Shown here piece by piece: positions 33,987 to 42,495 of a DNA stretch of 64,000 nucleotides. Source of the DNA: Caldilineaceae bacterium (GTDB taxonomy: Bacteria; Chloroflexota; Anaerolineae; Caldilineales; Caldilineaceae); contig JAPKMW010000028.1 of NCBI GenBank assembly GCA_026645575.1, positions 37,245-101,244 of the forward strand, written 5' to 3'. The notes below the pieces were generated by a model. It saw nothing but the letters and a program-made list of their open reading frames with translations, did no database searches and was not told where the DNA came from. Each line of letters starts with the position of its first letter. Position 1 is the first letter of the stretch. The translations under genes were made by a program, and so were the position numbers.

Positions 33987-36323
33987 ATGAGTGACCCCAT
34001 GACCATCGGCGGCGAATCGTTGGCCGCCGGCGTGACCTGGTTTCTCGAAACCTTTTTAACCCCGGCAGTCGATGCGGCCAAGGCGCGCCGCCGGCAAAAG
34101 AAGACCGAGTTCGACTGGGGCGCGGCCGCGGAAGCGTACCGCGCCAGCTTGATCAAGCACTACGGCCAGATCCGCATCTTTGGCACGTCACAGGAAGCGC
34201 CGCTGCAAGAGATTTTCACCGATGTCTACATCTTTGAAGAACCGGTGGCCCGCATTCCCTATGAACTGGAAGCCTTGCGCCAATCGCTGACTGAAGAGCG
34301 CCACTTCCGCTTTCGCCAGCGCGCAACGGAGCCGGTCAACGGCATGGCATTGACAAAGCAGGGGCGCAATCTCTTTGTGTTGGGCAAGCCGGGGGCAGGC
34401 AAGACCACCTTTCTCAAATATCTGGCCTTGCAGGCTGCTAAAAATAACCTCAATCGCATCCCCATCTTTGTCTCGCTCAATGCCTGGGCCAACAACCCCA
34501 TTGGCCGGGGCGCCGACCCGCAACTGTTGCCCTTTATCGTGCGCGAATTTGCCATCTGTGGTTTTGCTGATGCCGAAGAATTTGTGGTGCGCTTGCTCAA
34601 CAGCGGCAAAGCGCTGCTCCTCTTTGATGGCCTGGATGAAGTCAAGCAAGAGCGGGAGCAACGACGGCAGTTGGTGCAGTTGTTGACCGATTTTGCCCGC
34701 CAATATGACCGTTCGCAACATCTGATCACCTGTCGTATCGCCGCCAGCGATTATCTCTTTCCAGGCTTTCAGGATGTGGAGGTGGCCGATTTTTCCGAGG
34801 AGCAGGTGCGGCGCTATGCCCAACTCTGGTTTGCCACCAAGACGAAGGCGCATGAACCGTTTTTAGAAGCGCTAGAAAAGCCGGAAAATAAGGGCGTGCG
34901 CGAGTTGTGCAACAGCCCGCTGCTCCTGTCGATGATCTGCCTTTACTTTAACCACCGGATGCGCTTTCCGCCCAATCGGGGGGAACTCTATGGCGATGCG
35001 CTGGAAGCGTTGTTCAATGAATGGGACGCCAGCCGCGAGATCCAGCGCGACGAGATGCCCGGTGGGGAAGCCATCTATCGCGAACTTTCGCCCCGGCGCA
35101 AAGAACAGCTCTTTGCCGAGATTGCGGCCCGTACCTTTGAAGCGGGCGATTATCTCTTCCGGCGGCGGGATCTCGTCAAATGGATTGGTGACTATCTGGC
35201 GAACTTGCCCAATGTCAAGGCCAGCGACCTCGTTGACGCCAATGTTGTGCTGCGCGCCATTGAAGCGCAACATGGCATCTTTGTTGAACGGGCCAAAGAT
35301 ATTTACTCCTTCTCCCATCTGACCTTTCAAGAGTACTTCACGGCACACTATATCTTTGAGCATGAACGCCGTGGCGCCACCAAACGGCTGCTCCAACAGC
35401 ACCTGACCGATAACCGCTGGCGCGAAATCTTTCTGCTGACGGTAAGCCTCTTTGACCGTGAGGGGGCGGCGGACTTCTTCCACGATATGCGCACGGCAAT
35501 TAACCAGCGCCTTGTGGGTGACGAAAGGTTGACGGCTTTTGTTCAGTGGGCCGCAACACGAGCTGCGGCAGCGGACGCACCAATCGAACGTCGTTCTACG
35601 ACTCGACTGGCTTATATTGGGCTTGCTCTCGCGATCTCGATCGCGCACGTTCGCGCTCTCGATCGCAATCTCGCGCGCGTTCGCAATCTCGCTCGCAATC
35701 TCGCGCGCGTTCGCGCTCTCGATCGCAATCTCGCTTTCGCTCGCAATCTCGCTCGCAATCTCGCTCTCGATCTCGTTCGCGCTCTCGATCTCGCTCGCGC
35801 TCTCGATCTCGCAAGCGAGCGAGCGAGCATTCGAGATCTCGCGATCGAGAGCGAGCGCGCTCGAGAGAGCGAGCGCGATCTCGCGCTCGCTCTTTCTGTC
35901 AATGTGGGTGTTGATTTTGGGCTTTACTACCTATGGAGCATTGCGTTTCTCTTTGCGCTAGAGGGGTTCGATCGCCCAGCGCAATCAATTCAGGCGGCGC
36001 TCAAAGACTATGGTGGGCTGGTGCGTGGGATTGGGGAACTGGCGCAAACTGCCGGGCAATCCAGGCTGGTTAAATCCCTTGCGCGGTGGCCTGTACCAGC
36101 CGCCGACGCGCCGCCGGCGCAATGGCAAGATTATGCCGATCAGATCTTTCTCCTGCTGCAACAGCGTGATCTGGCGCACGACTGGATCTTCACCGAAGAG
36201 CAAATCAAGAAACTTAACGCCTGGCTTAGCGCCAATGAACTGCTGGTGCAATGTCTCAACGTGGCGGTGGTGCCGGACCGGGAGGCGATTCTGGCCGGGT
36301 TGTTAGCGCTGCCGGCGGGGTAA
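33987..36323 (+). CDS. NACHT-domain NTPase (NLR-like) with repeat-derived segment
   Basis: A 778-residue STAND NTPase. The P-loop GKPGAGKTT is at residues 133-141, Walker B is LLLFDGLDEV (about 208-218), and the NACHT winged-helix region ends near IYSFSHLTFQEYFTAHYI (about residue 440). Residues ~545-640 come from a hexanucleotide array and read as Ala/Arg/Leu/Asp runs (ARVRALDRNLARVRN type). A helical C-terminal tail follows. NACHT proteins include bacterial anti-phage sensors, so a defence role is plausible; the effector is not visible in this chain. Confidence 0.85.
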   Translation: MSDPMTIGGESLAAGVTWFLETFLTPAVDAAKARRRQKKTEFDWGAAAEAYRASLIKHYGQIRIFGTSQEAPLQEIFTDVYIFEEPVARIPYELEALRQSLTEERHFRFRQRATEPVNGMALTKQGRNLFVLGKPGAGKTTFLKYLALQAAKNNLNRIPIFVSLNAWANNPIGRGADPQLLPFIVREFAICGFADAEEFVVRLLNSGKALLLFDGLDEVKQEREQRRQLVQLLTDFARQYDRSQHLITCRIAASDYLFPGFQDVEVADFSEEQVRRYAQLWFATKTKAHEPFLEALEKPENKGVRELCNSPLLLSMICLYFNHRMRFPPNRGELYGDALEALFNEWDASREIQRDEMPGGEAIYRELSPRRKEQLFAEIAARTFEAGDYLFRRRDLVKWIGDYLANLPNVKASDLVDANVVLRAIEAQHGIFVERAKDIYSFSHLTFQEYFTAHYIFEHERRGATKRLLQQHLTDNRWREIFLLTVSLFDREGAADFFHDMRTAINQRLVGDERLTAFVQWAATRAAAADAPIERRSTTRLAYIGLALAISIAHVRALDRNLARVRNLARNLARVRALDRNLAFARNLARNLALDLVRALDLARALDLASERASIRDLAIESERARESERDLALALSVNVGVDFGLYYLWSIAFLFALEGFDRPAQSIQAALKDYGGLVRGIGELAQTAGQSRLVKSLARWPVPAADAPPAQWQDYADQIFLLLQQRDLAHDWIFTEEQIKKLNAWLSANELLVQCLNVAVVPDREAILAGLLALPAG
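35618..35906. repeat. Degenerate hexanucleotide array (CTCGCN/CTCGAT) with inverted end
   Basis: About 290 bp consists of variants of a 6-bp unit such as CTCGAT, CTCGCA, CTCGCG and TTCGCA. The last third (from about 35812) switches to the reverse-complement unit (GAGCGA, GATCGAGAGC), so the array can fold back on itself. No stop codon occurs in five of six frames over most of the array. It lies inside the NACHT coding sequence. Confidence 0.9.
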
Positions 36324-36355
36324 GCAGTGGCAGGAAAGCATGGACAGCATTATTC

Positions 36356-36383
36356 TTGATGAAAACAACACTTGTGTTATACT
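36356..36383 (+). promoter_or_regulatory. Promoter giving a likely leaderless transcript
   Basis: TTGATG (36356-36361) and TATACT (36378-36383) are spaced by 16 bp. A start 7 bp after the -10 element is position 36390, the A of the next gene's ATG, so the transcript would have no leader. No ribosome-binding site is seen, which fits. Confidence 0.55.
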
Positions 36384-36389
36384 GTGACA

Positions 36390-36893
36390 ATGACGGCGAT
36401 TGACGGTTTGATCCTGAATTTGATTAAAACTGGGCGGCGTGCTTCGGTGGGAGAAGTGACTTTGCTTGTCGCCCATGTGGCACAGGCGCCGTTTGCCAGC
36501 TACCCTTCGCAGGTGCCGCCGTTGGTTCGGGTTGGTCTACAACAAGCGGGAATTACGCTACCTTCCGGTAAAGTGCGGTCTGTTGAATGGCATCTGCTTA
36601 AAAGAATTTATCTGGATCAACAATGGCCCATTGGAACAACCGAAGCTGAGTTTATCGCTGATCTACATCGGGCAATTTTACATCCGCGAACAGAAATTTG
36701 GACATATCGCTACTATTCACACCCCTACGCTGGCTTTTTATCGCCGTCCGATGTACAACATAGGTCACAAGCCGAACGATCTATCTTTGTTGCCTACAGT
36801 CCGGTCTTTGGTACAATCACAACTGCTTATCAAACCGGCGGAATCAACCAGGTGTTCGATGCCACGTTTTCTGATTTAGTTCAGCACAGGTAA
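36390..36893 (+). CDS. Unknown protein, toxin-like C-terminal region
   Basis: A 167-residue protein without signal or membrane segment; not recognised as a named family. The N-terminal half is helical (GLILNLIKTGRRASVGEVTLLVAHVA). The C-terminal ~65 residues (ADLHRAILHP, TYRYYSHPYAG, IFVAYSPVFGTITTAYQT) resemble small RelE/barnase-EndoU-colicin-like (BECR) RNase domains in their strand pattern and in the F-V-A-Y-S-P...T-T-A-Y ending. It precedes a second small gene by 3 bp, an arrangement typical of toxin-antitoxin or toxin-immunity pairs. The RNase reading is inference. Confidence 0.6.
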   Translation: MTAIDGLILNLIKTGRRASVGEVTLLVAHVAQAPFASYPSQVPPLVRVGLQQAGITLPSGKVRSVEWHLLKRIYLDQQWPIGTTEAEFIADLHRAILHPRTEIWTYRYYSHPYAGFLSPSDVQHRSQAERSIFVAYSPVFGTITTAYQTGGINQVFDATFSDLVQHR

Positions 36894-36896
36894 ATT

Positions 36897-37322
36897 ATGC
36901 AAAACCATTTAGCAAATAACGTTCGCGCTCACAATGAAAAGCTGATTGAGATTGCCTTAAGCGGCTATGCGTCGCTGATTGGGAGCGCACAAGAGTTGGC
37001 GGAAGCTTGGGGCTCGATGACAGAAGAGGAACAGGTATTGCAGCGTGCCTTTGTGATGGCTGATTGGAGCAAACGTCACGAATTAGGCGCCTTTTATCGG
37101 GCAAATGAATTATCATCATCGCAAGTAAATCAACTGACGGCTCTGGATCACACCCTTTTAGAAGAAGCTGCCAACATTGAGATCGCCTATGGCCCTTCGA
37201 TCTGGCAATTGGTGCGCAACCTGCTGGAGTGGGGTACGCCGTTGAGTGACGAAGGGGGCAGCGTTCAAATGGCGGTGCCGGTGCGGGCCTTACCGGAATT
37301 AGCCAAACACTTTGCTCGATAA
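36897..37322 (+). CDS. Partner protein, possible antitoxin/immunity factor
   Basis: A 141-residue mostly helical acidic protein (SGYASLIGSAQELAEAWGSMTEEEQVLQRAF, VNQLTALDHTLLEEAANIEIAYG). No recognised domain. It starts 3 bp after the upstream toxin-like gene, so the pair is one mRNA and ends at the bidirectional terminator 15 bp downstream. Size, charge and coupling suit an antitoxin or immunity protein, but no similarity supports that. Confidence 0.6.
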   Translation: MQNHLANNVRAHNEKLIEIALSGYASLIGSAQELAEAWGSMTEEEQVLQRAFVMADWSKRHELGAFYRANELSSSQVNQLTALDHTLLEEAANIEIAYGPSIWQLVRNLLEWGTPLSDEGGSVQMAVPVRALPELAKHFAR

Positions 37323-37336
37323 AGCAAACATAGGTA

Positions 37337-37380
37337 GTACATACTGGTTAGGTCGATTATCTGACCAGTATGTACTTTTG
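37337..37380. terminator. Bidirectional terminator
   Basis: A 13-bp perfect stem (AGTACATACTGGT / ACCAGTATGTACT) with a 15-nt loop and short T-run lies between converging genes (the small pair on + and the glycosyltransferase on -). It marks the right border of the accessory island. Confidence 0.88.
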
Positions 37381-37382
37381 TG

Positions 37383-38717
37383 CTACGCCATCCGCAACAA
37401 GCGCTTCCCAATCAATGCCTGCGGTAGTGGATGGATGGGCCGTTGCGGCTTGACCACCTGTTGATAGAGTTGGGCCACCCGTTCGGCGGTGGTTTCGATG
37501 CTGTATTCCTGCCGTTTGACCAGGGCGGCGCGGCGCATCTGTTGGTAGAGGTCGCTGTCGTCCAAAATCTGGGTCAGGCGACTGATAAACTTTTGATTGG
37601 TGTTGACCAGAAAGCCGTTGCCGCCGTCGTCGATCACGCCGTCCAGCGCCGGGTCGCGCCAGGCGACGGTGGGTAGACCGCTGGCAACGGCTTCCAGCGC
37701 CACCATCGGGTGTACTTCGCTCTGCGAGGTGGAAATCCAGAGATCGGCGCTGTTATAGACGGCGGCCATCTGCTCGTAGTTGACCAGCCCGGTCAAAAAG
37801 AGGCGTCCTTCTAAGCCGTCCCGTTGCCGGCGTTCTTCCAGTTCACCCCGCAAGGCACCATCGCCTACCATCACCAGACAAACATCATCCCGGCGGCGAC
37901 AAAGGTCGCGGAAGAGATCATAGGCCAGCAAGGGGCGTTTCTCCTGATTCAAGCGCCCCACCCAGAGCAACACCTTGGCTGCTTCCGGCACGCCAAAGTG
38001 ACTTTGCAAATAATCCGCCGGCCAGGGGTAAAAATTATCGAGCTTGATGCCATTGGGAATGGTCGTCACCGGCGGGGTGAGATCCAGTTCGGCCAGGTAG
38101 CGCGCCGCCTTGGCCGAGGGGGTAATGATGGCGTCGGCTTTGTTGCAGATCAATTGGTCGAACTTTTCGACGGCTGAATCAAGGAGCGGATCTAACAAGC
38201 CGCCCAGGGCATCGGGCAGGTAATCCCAGTAGTGCATATACTCTTTGGTCATGGTGTGATAGGTGTAGACTACCGGCAGATCAAAGAGTGCCGACACCTG
38301 CCAGGCCAGCAGGTTGACCGACGTGGAGGTATGCACATGGATCAGATCAAAGGGAATCTGGCTAAATTTATTGAGCAACTTTAAAGAGACTGGGTAGCTC
38401 AGGTTGACACCCTGCTTGGCGTTAATGCACATAGAGGGCAGCAGAAAGGCGTCATCCTTGCCGGCGCGACAATGTTCCTTCCAGGGCAAAAAGAGAACCA
38501 CTCGATGACCCTGTTCGCGCAGCGCTTCGGCCAGGAGTTGGGTGCTGGTATCAACGCCGCTGGCATACATTCCTTCGACAAAAAAGGCAATCGTCAAGGG
38601 GCGGGGCGCCAATTGGATAGTTATCGGCAGGTTTTTTTGGTCTTTCGCCAAAGAAGGGCGCACCCAGCCGTTCTTCATCACCAAATCATCGTTGATCGTT
38701 GTGTGCATGTTGGTCAT
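37383..38717 (-). CDS. GT4-family glycosyltransferase
   Basis: A 444-residue retaining glycosyltransferase with two Rossmann domains. The acceptor domain starts PLTIAFFVEGMYASGVDTSTQLLAEALREQGH, with the DLIHVHTS motif; the nucleotide-sugar domain has GRLNQEKRP and the E-x7-E signature in SEVHPMVALEAVASGLPTVAW. The closest type is PimB/1,2-diacylglycerol glucosyltransferase, so membrane glycolipid synthesis is likely. It lacks TM segments. A 209-bp gap follows before the PHP gene, without other genes. Confidence 0.88.
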   Translation of the reverse strand: MTNMHTTINDDLVMKNGWVRPSLAKDQKNLPITIQLAPRPLTIAFFVEGMYASGVDTSTQLLAEALREQGHRVVLFLPWKEHCRAGKDDAFLLPSMCINAKQGVNLSYPVSLKLLNKFSQIPFDLIHVHTSTSVNLLAWQVSALFDLPVVYTYHTMTKEYMHYWDYLPDALGGLLDPLLDSAVEKFDQLICNKADAIITPSAKAARYLAELDLTPPVTTIPNGIKLDNFYPWPADYLQSHFGVPEAAKVLLWVGRLNQEKRPLLAYDLFRDLCRRRDDVCLVMVGDGALRGELEERRQRDGLEGRLFLTGLVNYEQMAAVYNSADLWISTSQSEVHPMVALEAVASGLPTVAWRDPALDGVIDDGGNGFLVNTNQKFISRLTQILDDSDLYQQMRRAALVKRQEYSIETTAERVAQLYQQVVKPQRPIHPLPQALIGKRLLRMA

Positions 38718-38926
38718 ATCGGTTCGTTTCCAGGAAGATAGTTGCTTTCAAAAAAGACAAATATAGCGCATCTGTCGCTACAGCGCGATTTTACCAGAAG
38801 ACCGGCGACACAAAACAACATGGCTACGCCAAGAACGCAAGAATCCCGCCAATCGCTTTGCTATGTAATACGTTCTGCCTTGATAAATTGTTGCAACACC
38901 ATCTGGAGAACAGCCGTTATGGTACA

Positions 38927-39679
38927 TCAGGCATAGCGCATGGTCGGATAGAAACGGCGTAAGGTAATCGGACTGCCGGGCGCTGCCGCTGCTGTCTGTA
39001 CATAGCCAACGGTGCGCAAGAGTTGACGCCACCCATAGCTAAGATAGAAATGGGGATGCCGTGGTGTGATCTGGGCGCTCGTCGCACCCGCCAGCAGCGC
39101 TTGCCGTAAATCAAGCGCACTTTTGCCGGGGAAAGCGGTTGCCGCCCAGCCGATCATCCAGAGCAGGTGGGCGTCGCTACACCCCACCTGCGCCAACCCT
39201 AACCGTTGTTGCATGGCGGTGGCCTGCCGGTTGATGCGTAAATCGGGCAGGCTGGCGTTGTAGGCTTCAATCCCTACCAAGCAAGCGGCCAACTCCGGTT
39301 GGTTGAGCGCATGGCGAAGGTGATGCTCTTGCAGACACCACTGCCAGCGTCCACCCGGATGGGCCGCCACACAAATGCCGCCCAGATGCGCCACATATTC
39401 GATTGTTTCGACGAGCGAACGGTAGGCCGGCACTCGTTCGGTAATGAAATAGGCCAAGAGATGACCATCCGCCGTGGTGATTTCACAACCGGGAATGACC
39501 TCAATCCCATACTTGGGCGCCAACGTCAGCGCTTCCAACGCGCCGTCAATCTCGTCGTGATCCGTAATAGCAATCACATCCAGATCGGTCTGTTGCACAA
39601 CATGTTCCAATGTTGCCGCCACCGTGGCCGTACCATCGCTGCTGTAAGCCGTATGAATATGCAAATCGGCTTTTCCCAT
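38927..39679 (-). CDS. PHP-domain phosphoesterase
   Basis: A 250-residue metal-dependent hydrolase of the PHP superfamily. It has DLHIHTAYSSDGT at the N-terminus, ITDHDEIDGALEA, GCEITTADGH and the VAAHPGGRW and GCSDAHLL metal-binding motifs. Members act as phosphoesterases on nucleotides or phospho-sugars. The ATG at 39679 gives the motif at the usual distance; earlier codons give an unstructured leader. It is the first gene upstream of the glycosyltransferase in the same direction. Confidence 0.87.
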   Translation of the reverse strand: MGKADLHIHTAYSSDGTATVAATLEHVVQQTDLDVIAITDHDEIDGALEALTLAPKYGIEVIPGCEITTADGHLLAYFITERVPAYRSLVETIEYVAHLGGICVAAHPGGRWQWCLQEHHLRHALNQPELAACLVGIEAYNASLPDLRINRQATAMQQRLGLAQVGCSDAHLLWMIGWAATAFPGKSALDLRQALLAGATSAQITPRHPHFYLSYGWRQLLRTVGYVQTAAAAPGSPITLRRFYPTMRYA

Positions 39680-39807
39680 CATCTCCTCCTCTAGGGCGCA
39701 GTTCATTGTGCGCAAATGCTGGTAAATCAATCTTATTGAGTTTACCAGCATTGTACTAACAAAAGATTTTGATAGGGTTAAAGTGTGTTAAGAGGAGGTA
39801 AGCGCTT

Positions 39808-39853
39808 GGTATGGGTATTGGATATTGGGCGTGGATAATCTAATACCCATACC
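39808..39853. repeat. Inverted repeat near the S41 protease stop
   Basis: Arms 39808-39819 and 39842-39853 (GGTATGGGTATT / AATACCCATACC) pair over 12 bp with a 22-nt loop. It lies 14 bp from the S41 stop and between two minus-strand genes; it is a probable terminator. Confidence 0.7.
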
Positions 39854-39867
39854 CAGTATCTACTACT

Positions 39868-41112
39868 CTACTGCGCCGGCAAAGCGTCCAGCAACGCCAG
39901 CGCTTTTTGCAATTGGGCATCCTGGCCGGCGCGAATCTCGGCCAGCGTCATTTCACGCACAAGGGCGGGTGTCAATAAATCGGCGCCTAGGGGTAATTCG
40001 ACTACTTCATCGGGCTGAATCCCCTGGTTGCGAATCAATCGGCCATTGGGCGTGAGCCATTGTTTCACGCCTAGCAAGAGTTCCGAGCCATCTTGCAAGG
40101 TGTAGGGCTGTAAGACGGTGCCAGTACCAAAGGTGGTTTCGCCAACGATTTCACCGCGCTGCTGATCTTGAATAGCGCCGGCAAAGATTTCGGAAGAGCT
40201 GGCACTGCCGGGGTTGACCAGCACAACCAGCGGCAGATCGGTCGCCTGCCCGCCGGCTTCCACCGGATAGGCAGTGCGATTACCATCGGCGTCTTCTTCC
40301 AAGAGAACGTCGCCCCCTGTCAAGAATTGGCTGGTAACGCCAATGGCCTGATCCAGCAGGCCGCCAGGGTTATTCCGTACATCAACCAACAGGCTGGTGG
40401 CGCCTGCTGCCTTGGCGCTATTCACGGCGTCCATCATTTCATCTTTGGCTTGCGCACTAAATTGGCTAAGGCGAATCAATGCCACTTGGGTTTCCGGCAC
40501 CATCGTCCACGAGACCGCGGGGATGGTGATCTCCCCACGCGTCACCACAATCTCCAGGCTGCGGTTTTCTTCTGGGCGAAAGAGGGTGAGCGTTACCTGG
40601 CTGTCCGCCGGGCCGCGCACCTTTTGGGCAATTTCGGTCAGGGTCAAGCCGGTGACTTCTTCGCCGTTGACGGCCACAATCACATCCCCCGGTTTGATGC
40701 CGGCTTGTTGCGCCGGGGAGCCATCAAAGGGCGCCACGATGATGGGCAAGCCCTGCTCTTCCCCCAATTGGGCGCCGATGCCGGTAAAACGCCCCTCGAT
40801 GCTGGTCAGCCGGTCTTCCCGTTGTTCCGGCGTTAGGTAGCTACTGTGGCCGGTGTCCCCTAGGGCATCAACCATGCCGCGAATGGCGCCATAGGTCAAG
40901 CGCGTCGGGTCAAGCGCTGTGCGATCAACAAAATTGCGCTGCACTAAATTCCAGGCTTCCCAAAAGACATCAAATTGTTGCGGTTGCTCCGCCGTGCGTG
41001 TGATGCAAGGGGATAAATTGACGCCGCCGATAAACAGACCGGCGCCAAAAGCCGTGCCGGTGAACAACATGAGTACAAAGAGGGCGCCAACAATCTTTAA
41101 AGAAGTTCTCAT
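39868..41112 (-). CDS. S41 C-terminal processing peptidase with altered active site
   Basis: A 414-residue CtpA/Prc-type protease with an N-terminal signal/TM segment (residues 5-30), a PDZ domain (residues ~105-190, GIGAQLGE, GIKPGDVIVAVNGEEV) and an S41 fold. The nucleophile Ser is in GSASSSEIFAG (Ser307). The catalytic Lys, normally in F-G-K-G, is Thr330 in GETTFGTGTVL. The rest of the fold (VDVRNNPGGLLD, WLTPNGRLI) is intact. It acts outside the cell or in the cell envelope. Whether it is proteolytic depends on another base. Confidence 0.88.
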   Translation of the reverse strand: MRTSLKIVGALFVLMLFTGTAFGAGLFIGGVNLSPCITRTAEQPQQFDVFWEAWNLVQRNFVDRTALDPTRLTYGAIRGMVDALGDTGHSSYLTPEQREDRLTSIEGRFTGIGAQLGEEQGLPIIVAPFDGSPAQQAGIKPGDVIVAVNGEEVTGLTLTEIAQKVRGPADSQVTLTLFRPEENRSLEIVVTRGEITIPAVSWTMVPETQVALIRLSQFSAQAKDEMMDAVNSAKAAGATSLLVDVRNNPGGLLDQAIGVTSQFLTGGDVLLEEDADGNRTAYPVEAGGQATDLPLVVLVNPGSASSSEIFAGAIQDQQRGEIVGETTFGTGTVLQPYTLQDGSELLLGVKQWLTPNGRLIRNQGIQPDEVVELPLGADLLTPALVREMTLAEIRAGQDAQLQKALALLDALPAQ

Positions 41113-41231
41113 TCCTTTATTCTCCCAACAGGGTAAGTTGTAAATTGTAACGTCATTCTTAATGCTTATAAATAAGTCATATAATCGATAAATCACTGAA
41201 AGTCTGTGCCAACCCTACCTTTTAAAGCAAG

Positions 41232-41260
41232 TTGACAGGGCAGATATTCGATTGTATAAT
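41232..41260 (+). promoter_or_regulatory. Perfect sigma-70-type promoter of the opp operon
   Basis: TTGACA (41232-41237) and TATAAT (41255-41260) are exact, with a 17-bp spacer. The -10 element lies in a short palindrome (CGATTGTATAATCG). The leader to the first opp gene is about 215 nt and contains tandem copies of AGATGCATAG (41342-41369), of unknown role. The remainder of the 361-bp gap (41113-41473) is without genes. Confidence 0.85.
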
Positions 41261-41482
41261 CGAATACACTCAGTTGGCCAAGCGCTAAATTTGCTGAATC
41301 AGCCTGCCCTTGCTGTTCCGTGGCTGTTGCGTCCAGTGTAAAGATGCATAGCAGTGTGAAGATGCATAGTAGCGAAGACGCATCCTACTGATTGTCGTGC
41401 CACCCCTGCATTTTGCTTACAATTTTGGGTAAAATGCTCGGCATCATCCTATGCCGGGCTAACTTTCTTTGAGGTGACAACT

Positions 41483-42487
41483 GTGACCATTGGCTATGTA
41501 ATTCGACGGATCGGGATCTTTTTTCTCATTGTGATCACCGCCGTCACCCTCAACTTTCTGATGCCCCGCCTGCGCGAGACGAATCCTATCCAGTCGCGCA
41601 TGAACCAACTGGCGGCGCAAGGAGGCGTCTACGAGAACCAAATTCAAGAACTGATCAAAATCTATAACGCCAAATTTGGCTTTGATCAACCGCTCTGGCG
41701 CCAATATTTGACCTACTGGGGCGACCTGTTGCGCATGGATCTCGGTGTGTCAGTGGCCTACTACCCGCAGACCGCGCTGGAGATGATCGCCCGCTCGGCC
41801 CCGTGGACCATCGGCCTGCTGACCGTCTCGACCCTCATCGCCTTTGTCCTCGGCACGTTGCTGGGCGCGTTGATGGCCTGGCCGAGAACGAGCAGCCTCG
41901 CCACAGCGTTGTCGCCGCTCTTTATGACCCTTTCAGCCATTCCCTATTATCTAGTGGGCATGTTGTTCATCTACCTGATCGCCATGCGCTGGCGGCTGTT
42001 GCCGGTCGGCGGGGCATATTCATCCGGTACGACCTTATCCTTCAGCTTACAGTCGGTACTCGACATCGGGGAGCACGCCATTCTGCCGGCAGCCTCGATT
42101 GTGTTGAGCAGCATCGGCTCCTGGGGGCTGGGAATGCGGGCGATGATGACCACCACGTTGGGCGAGGATTATCTGCACATGGCGGAGGCCAAGGGGCTGA
42201 AACCCGCGACCATCTTCAAGGATTATGCGCTGCGCAACGCCCTGTTGCCCCAGATCACCTCGCTGGCGATCTCGCTGGCGATGGTCATGTCGGGCGCCGT
42301 GCTGGTCGAGGTGATCTTCGGCTATCCGGGGGTGGGCAATCTGCTCTTTAAGGCAATTGCCGGCAACGATTATTTTGTCATTCAGGGGATCGCCCTCTTC
42401 ATCACCCTATCGATTGGTATCGTCTTGCTGGCGCTGGATCTGTTGTATCCACTCATTGACCCGCGCATCCGCTATCGCCAAAACTAG
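41483..42487 (+). CDS. Oligopeptide ABC transporter permease, DppB/OppB type
   Basis: An integral membrane permease of a peptide/nickel-type ABC importer, first gene of a five-gene operon. It has six hydrophobic segments and the EAA loop (YLHMAEAKGLKPATIFKDYALRNALLPQIT). The GTG at 41483 is preferred because a GAGG box lies 8 bp upstream; an earlier GTG at 41474 overlaps that box. The first loop is long, as in DppB-type subunits. The next permease starts 8 bp after its stop. Confidence 0.93.
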   Translation: MTIGYVIRRIGIFFLIVITAVTLNFLMPRLRETNPIQSRMNQLAAQGGVYENQIQELIKIYNAKFGFDQPLWRQYLTYWGDLLRMDLGVSVAYYPQTALEMIARSAPWTIGLLTVSTLIAFVLGTLLGALMAWPRTSSLATALSPLFMTLSAIPYYLVGMLFIYLIAMRWRLLPVGGAYSSGTTLSFSLQSVLDIGEHAILPAASIVLSSIGSWGLGMRAMMTTTLGEDYLHMAEAKGLKPATIFKDYALRNALLPQITSLAISLAMVMSGAVLVEVIFGYPGVGNLLFKAIAGNDYFVIQGIALFITLSIGIVLLALDLLYPLIDPRIRYRQN

Positions 42488-42495
42488 GAAGCATT

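Noticed and set aside
35596..35814. Possible CRISPR-like array or minus-strand Arg/Asp/Glu gene
   Set aside because: Units are 6 bp without spacers and lie inside a coding frame, so neither a CRISPR array nor a separate gene is supported.
35546..35914. Arg/Ser-rich 122-codon frame inside the NACHT gene, resembling an RS-domain protein
   Set aside because: It is produced by the hexanucleotide array in an alternative frame and has no ribosome-binding site.
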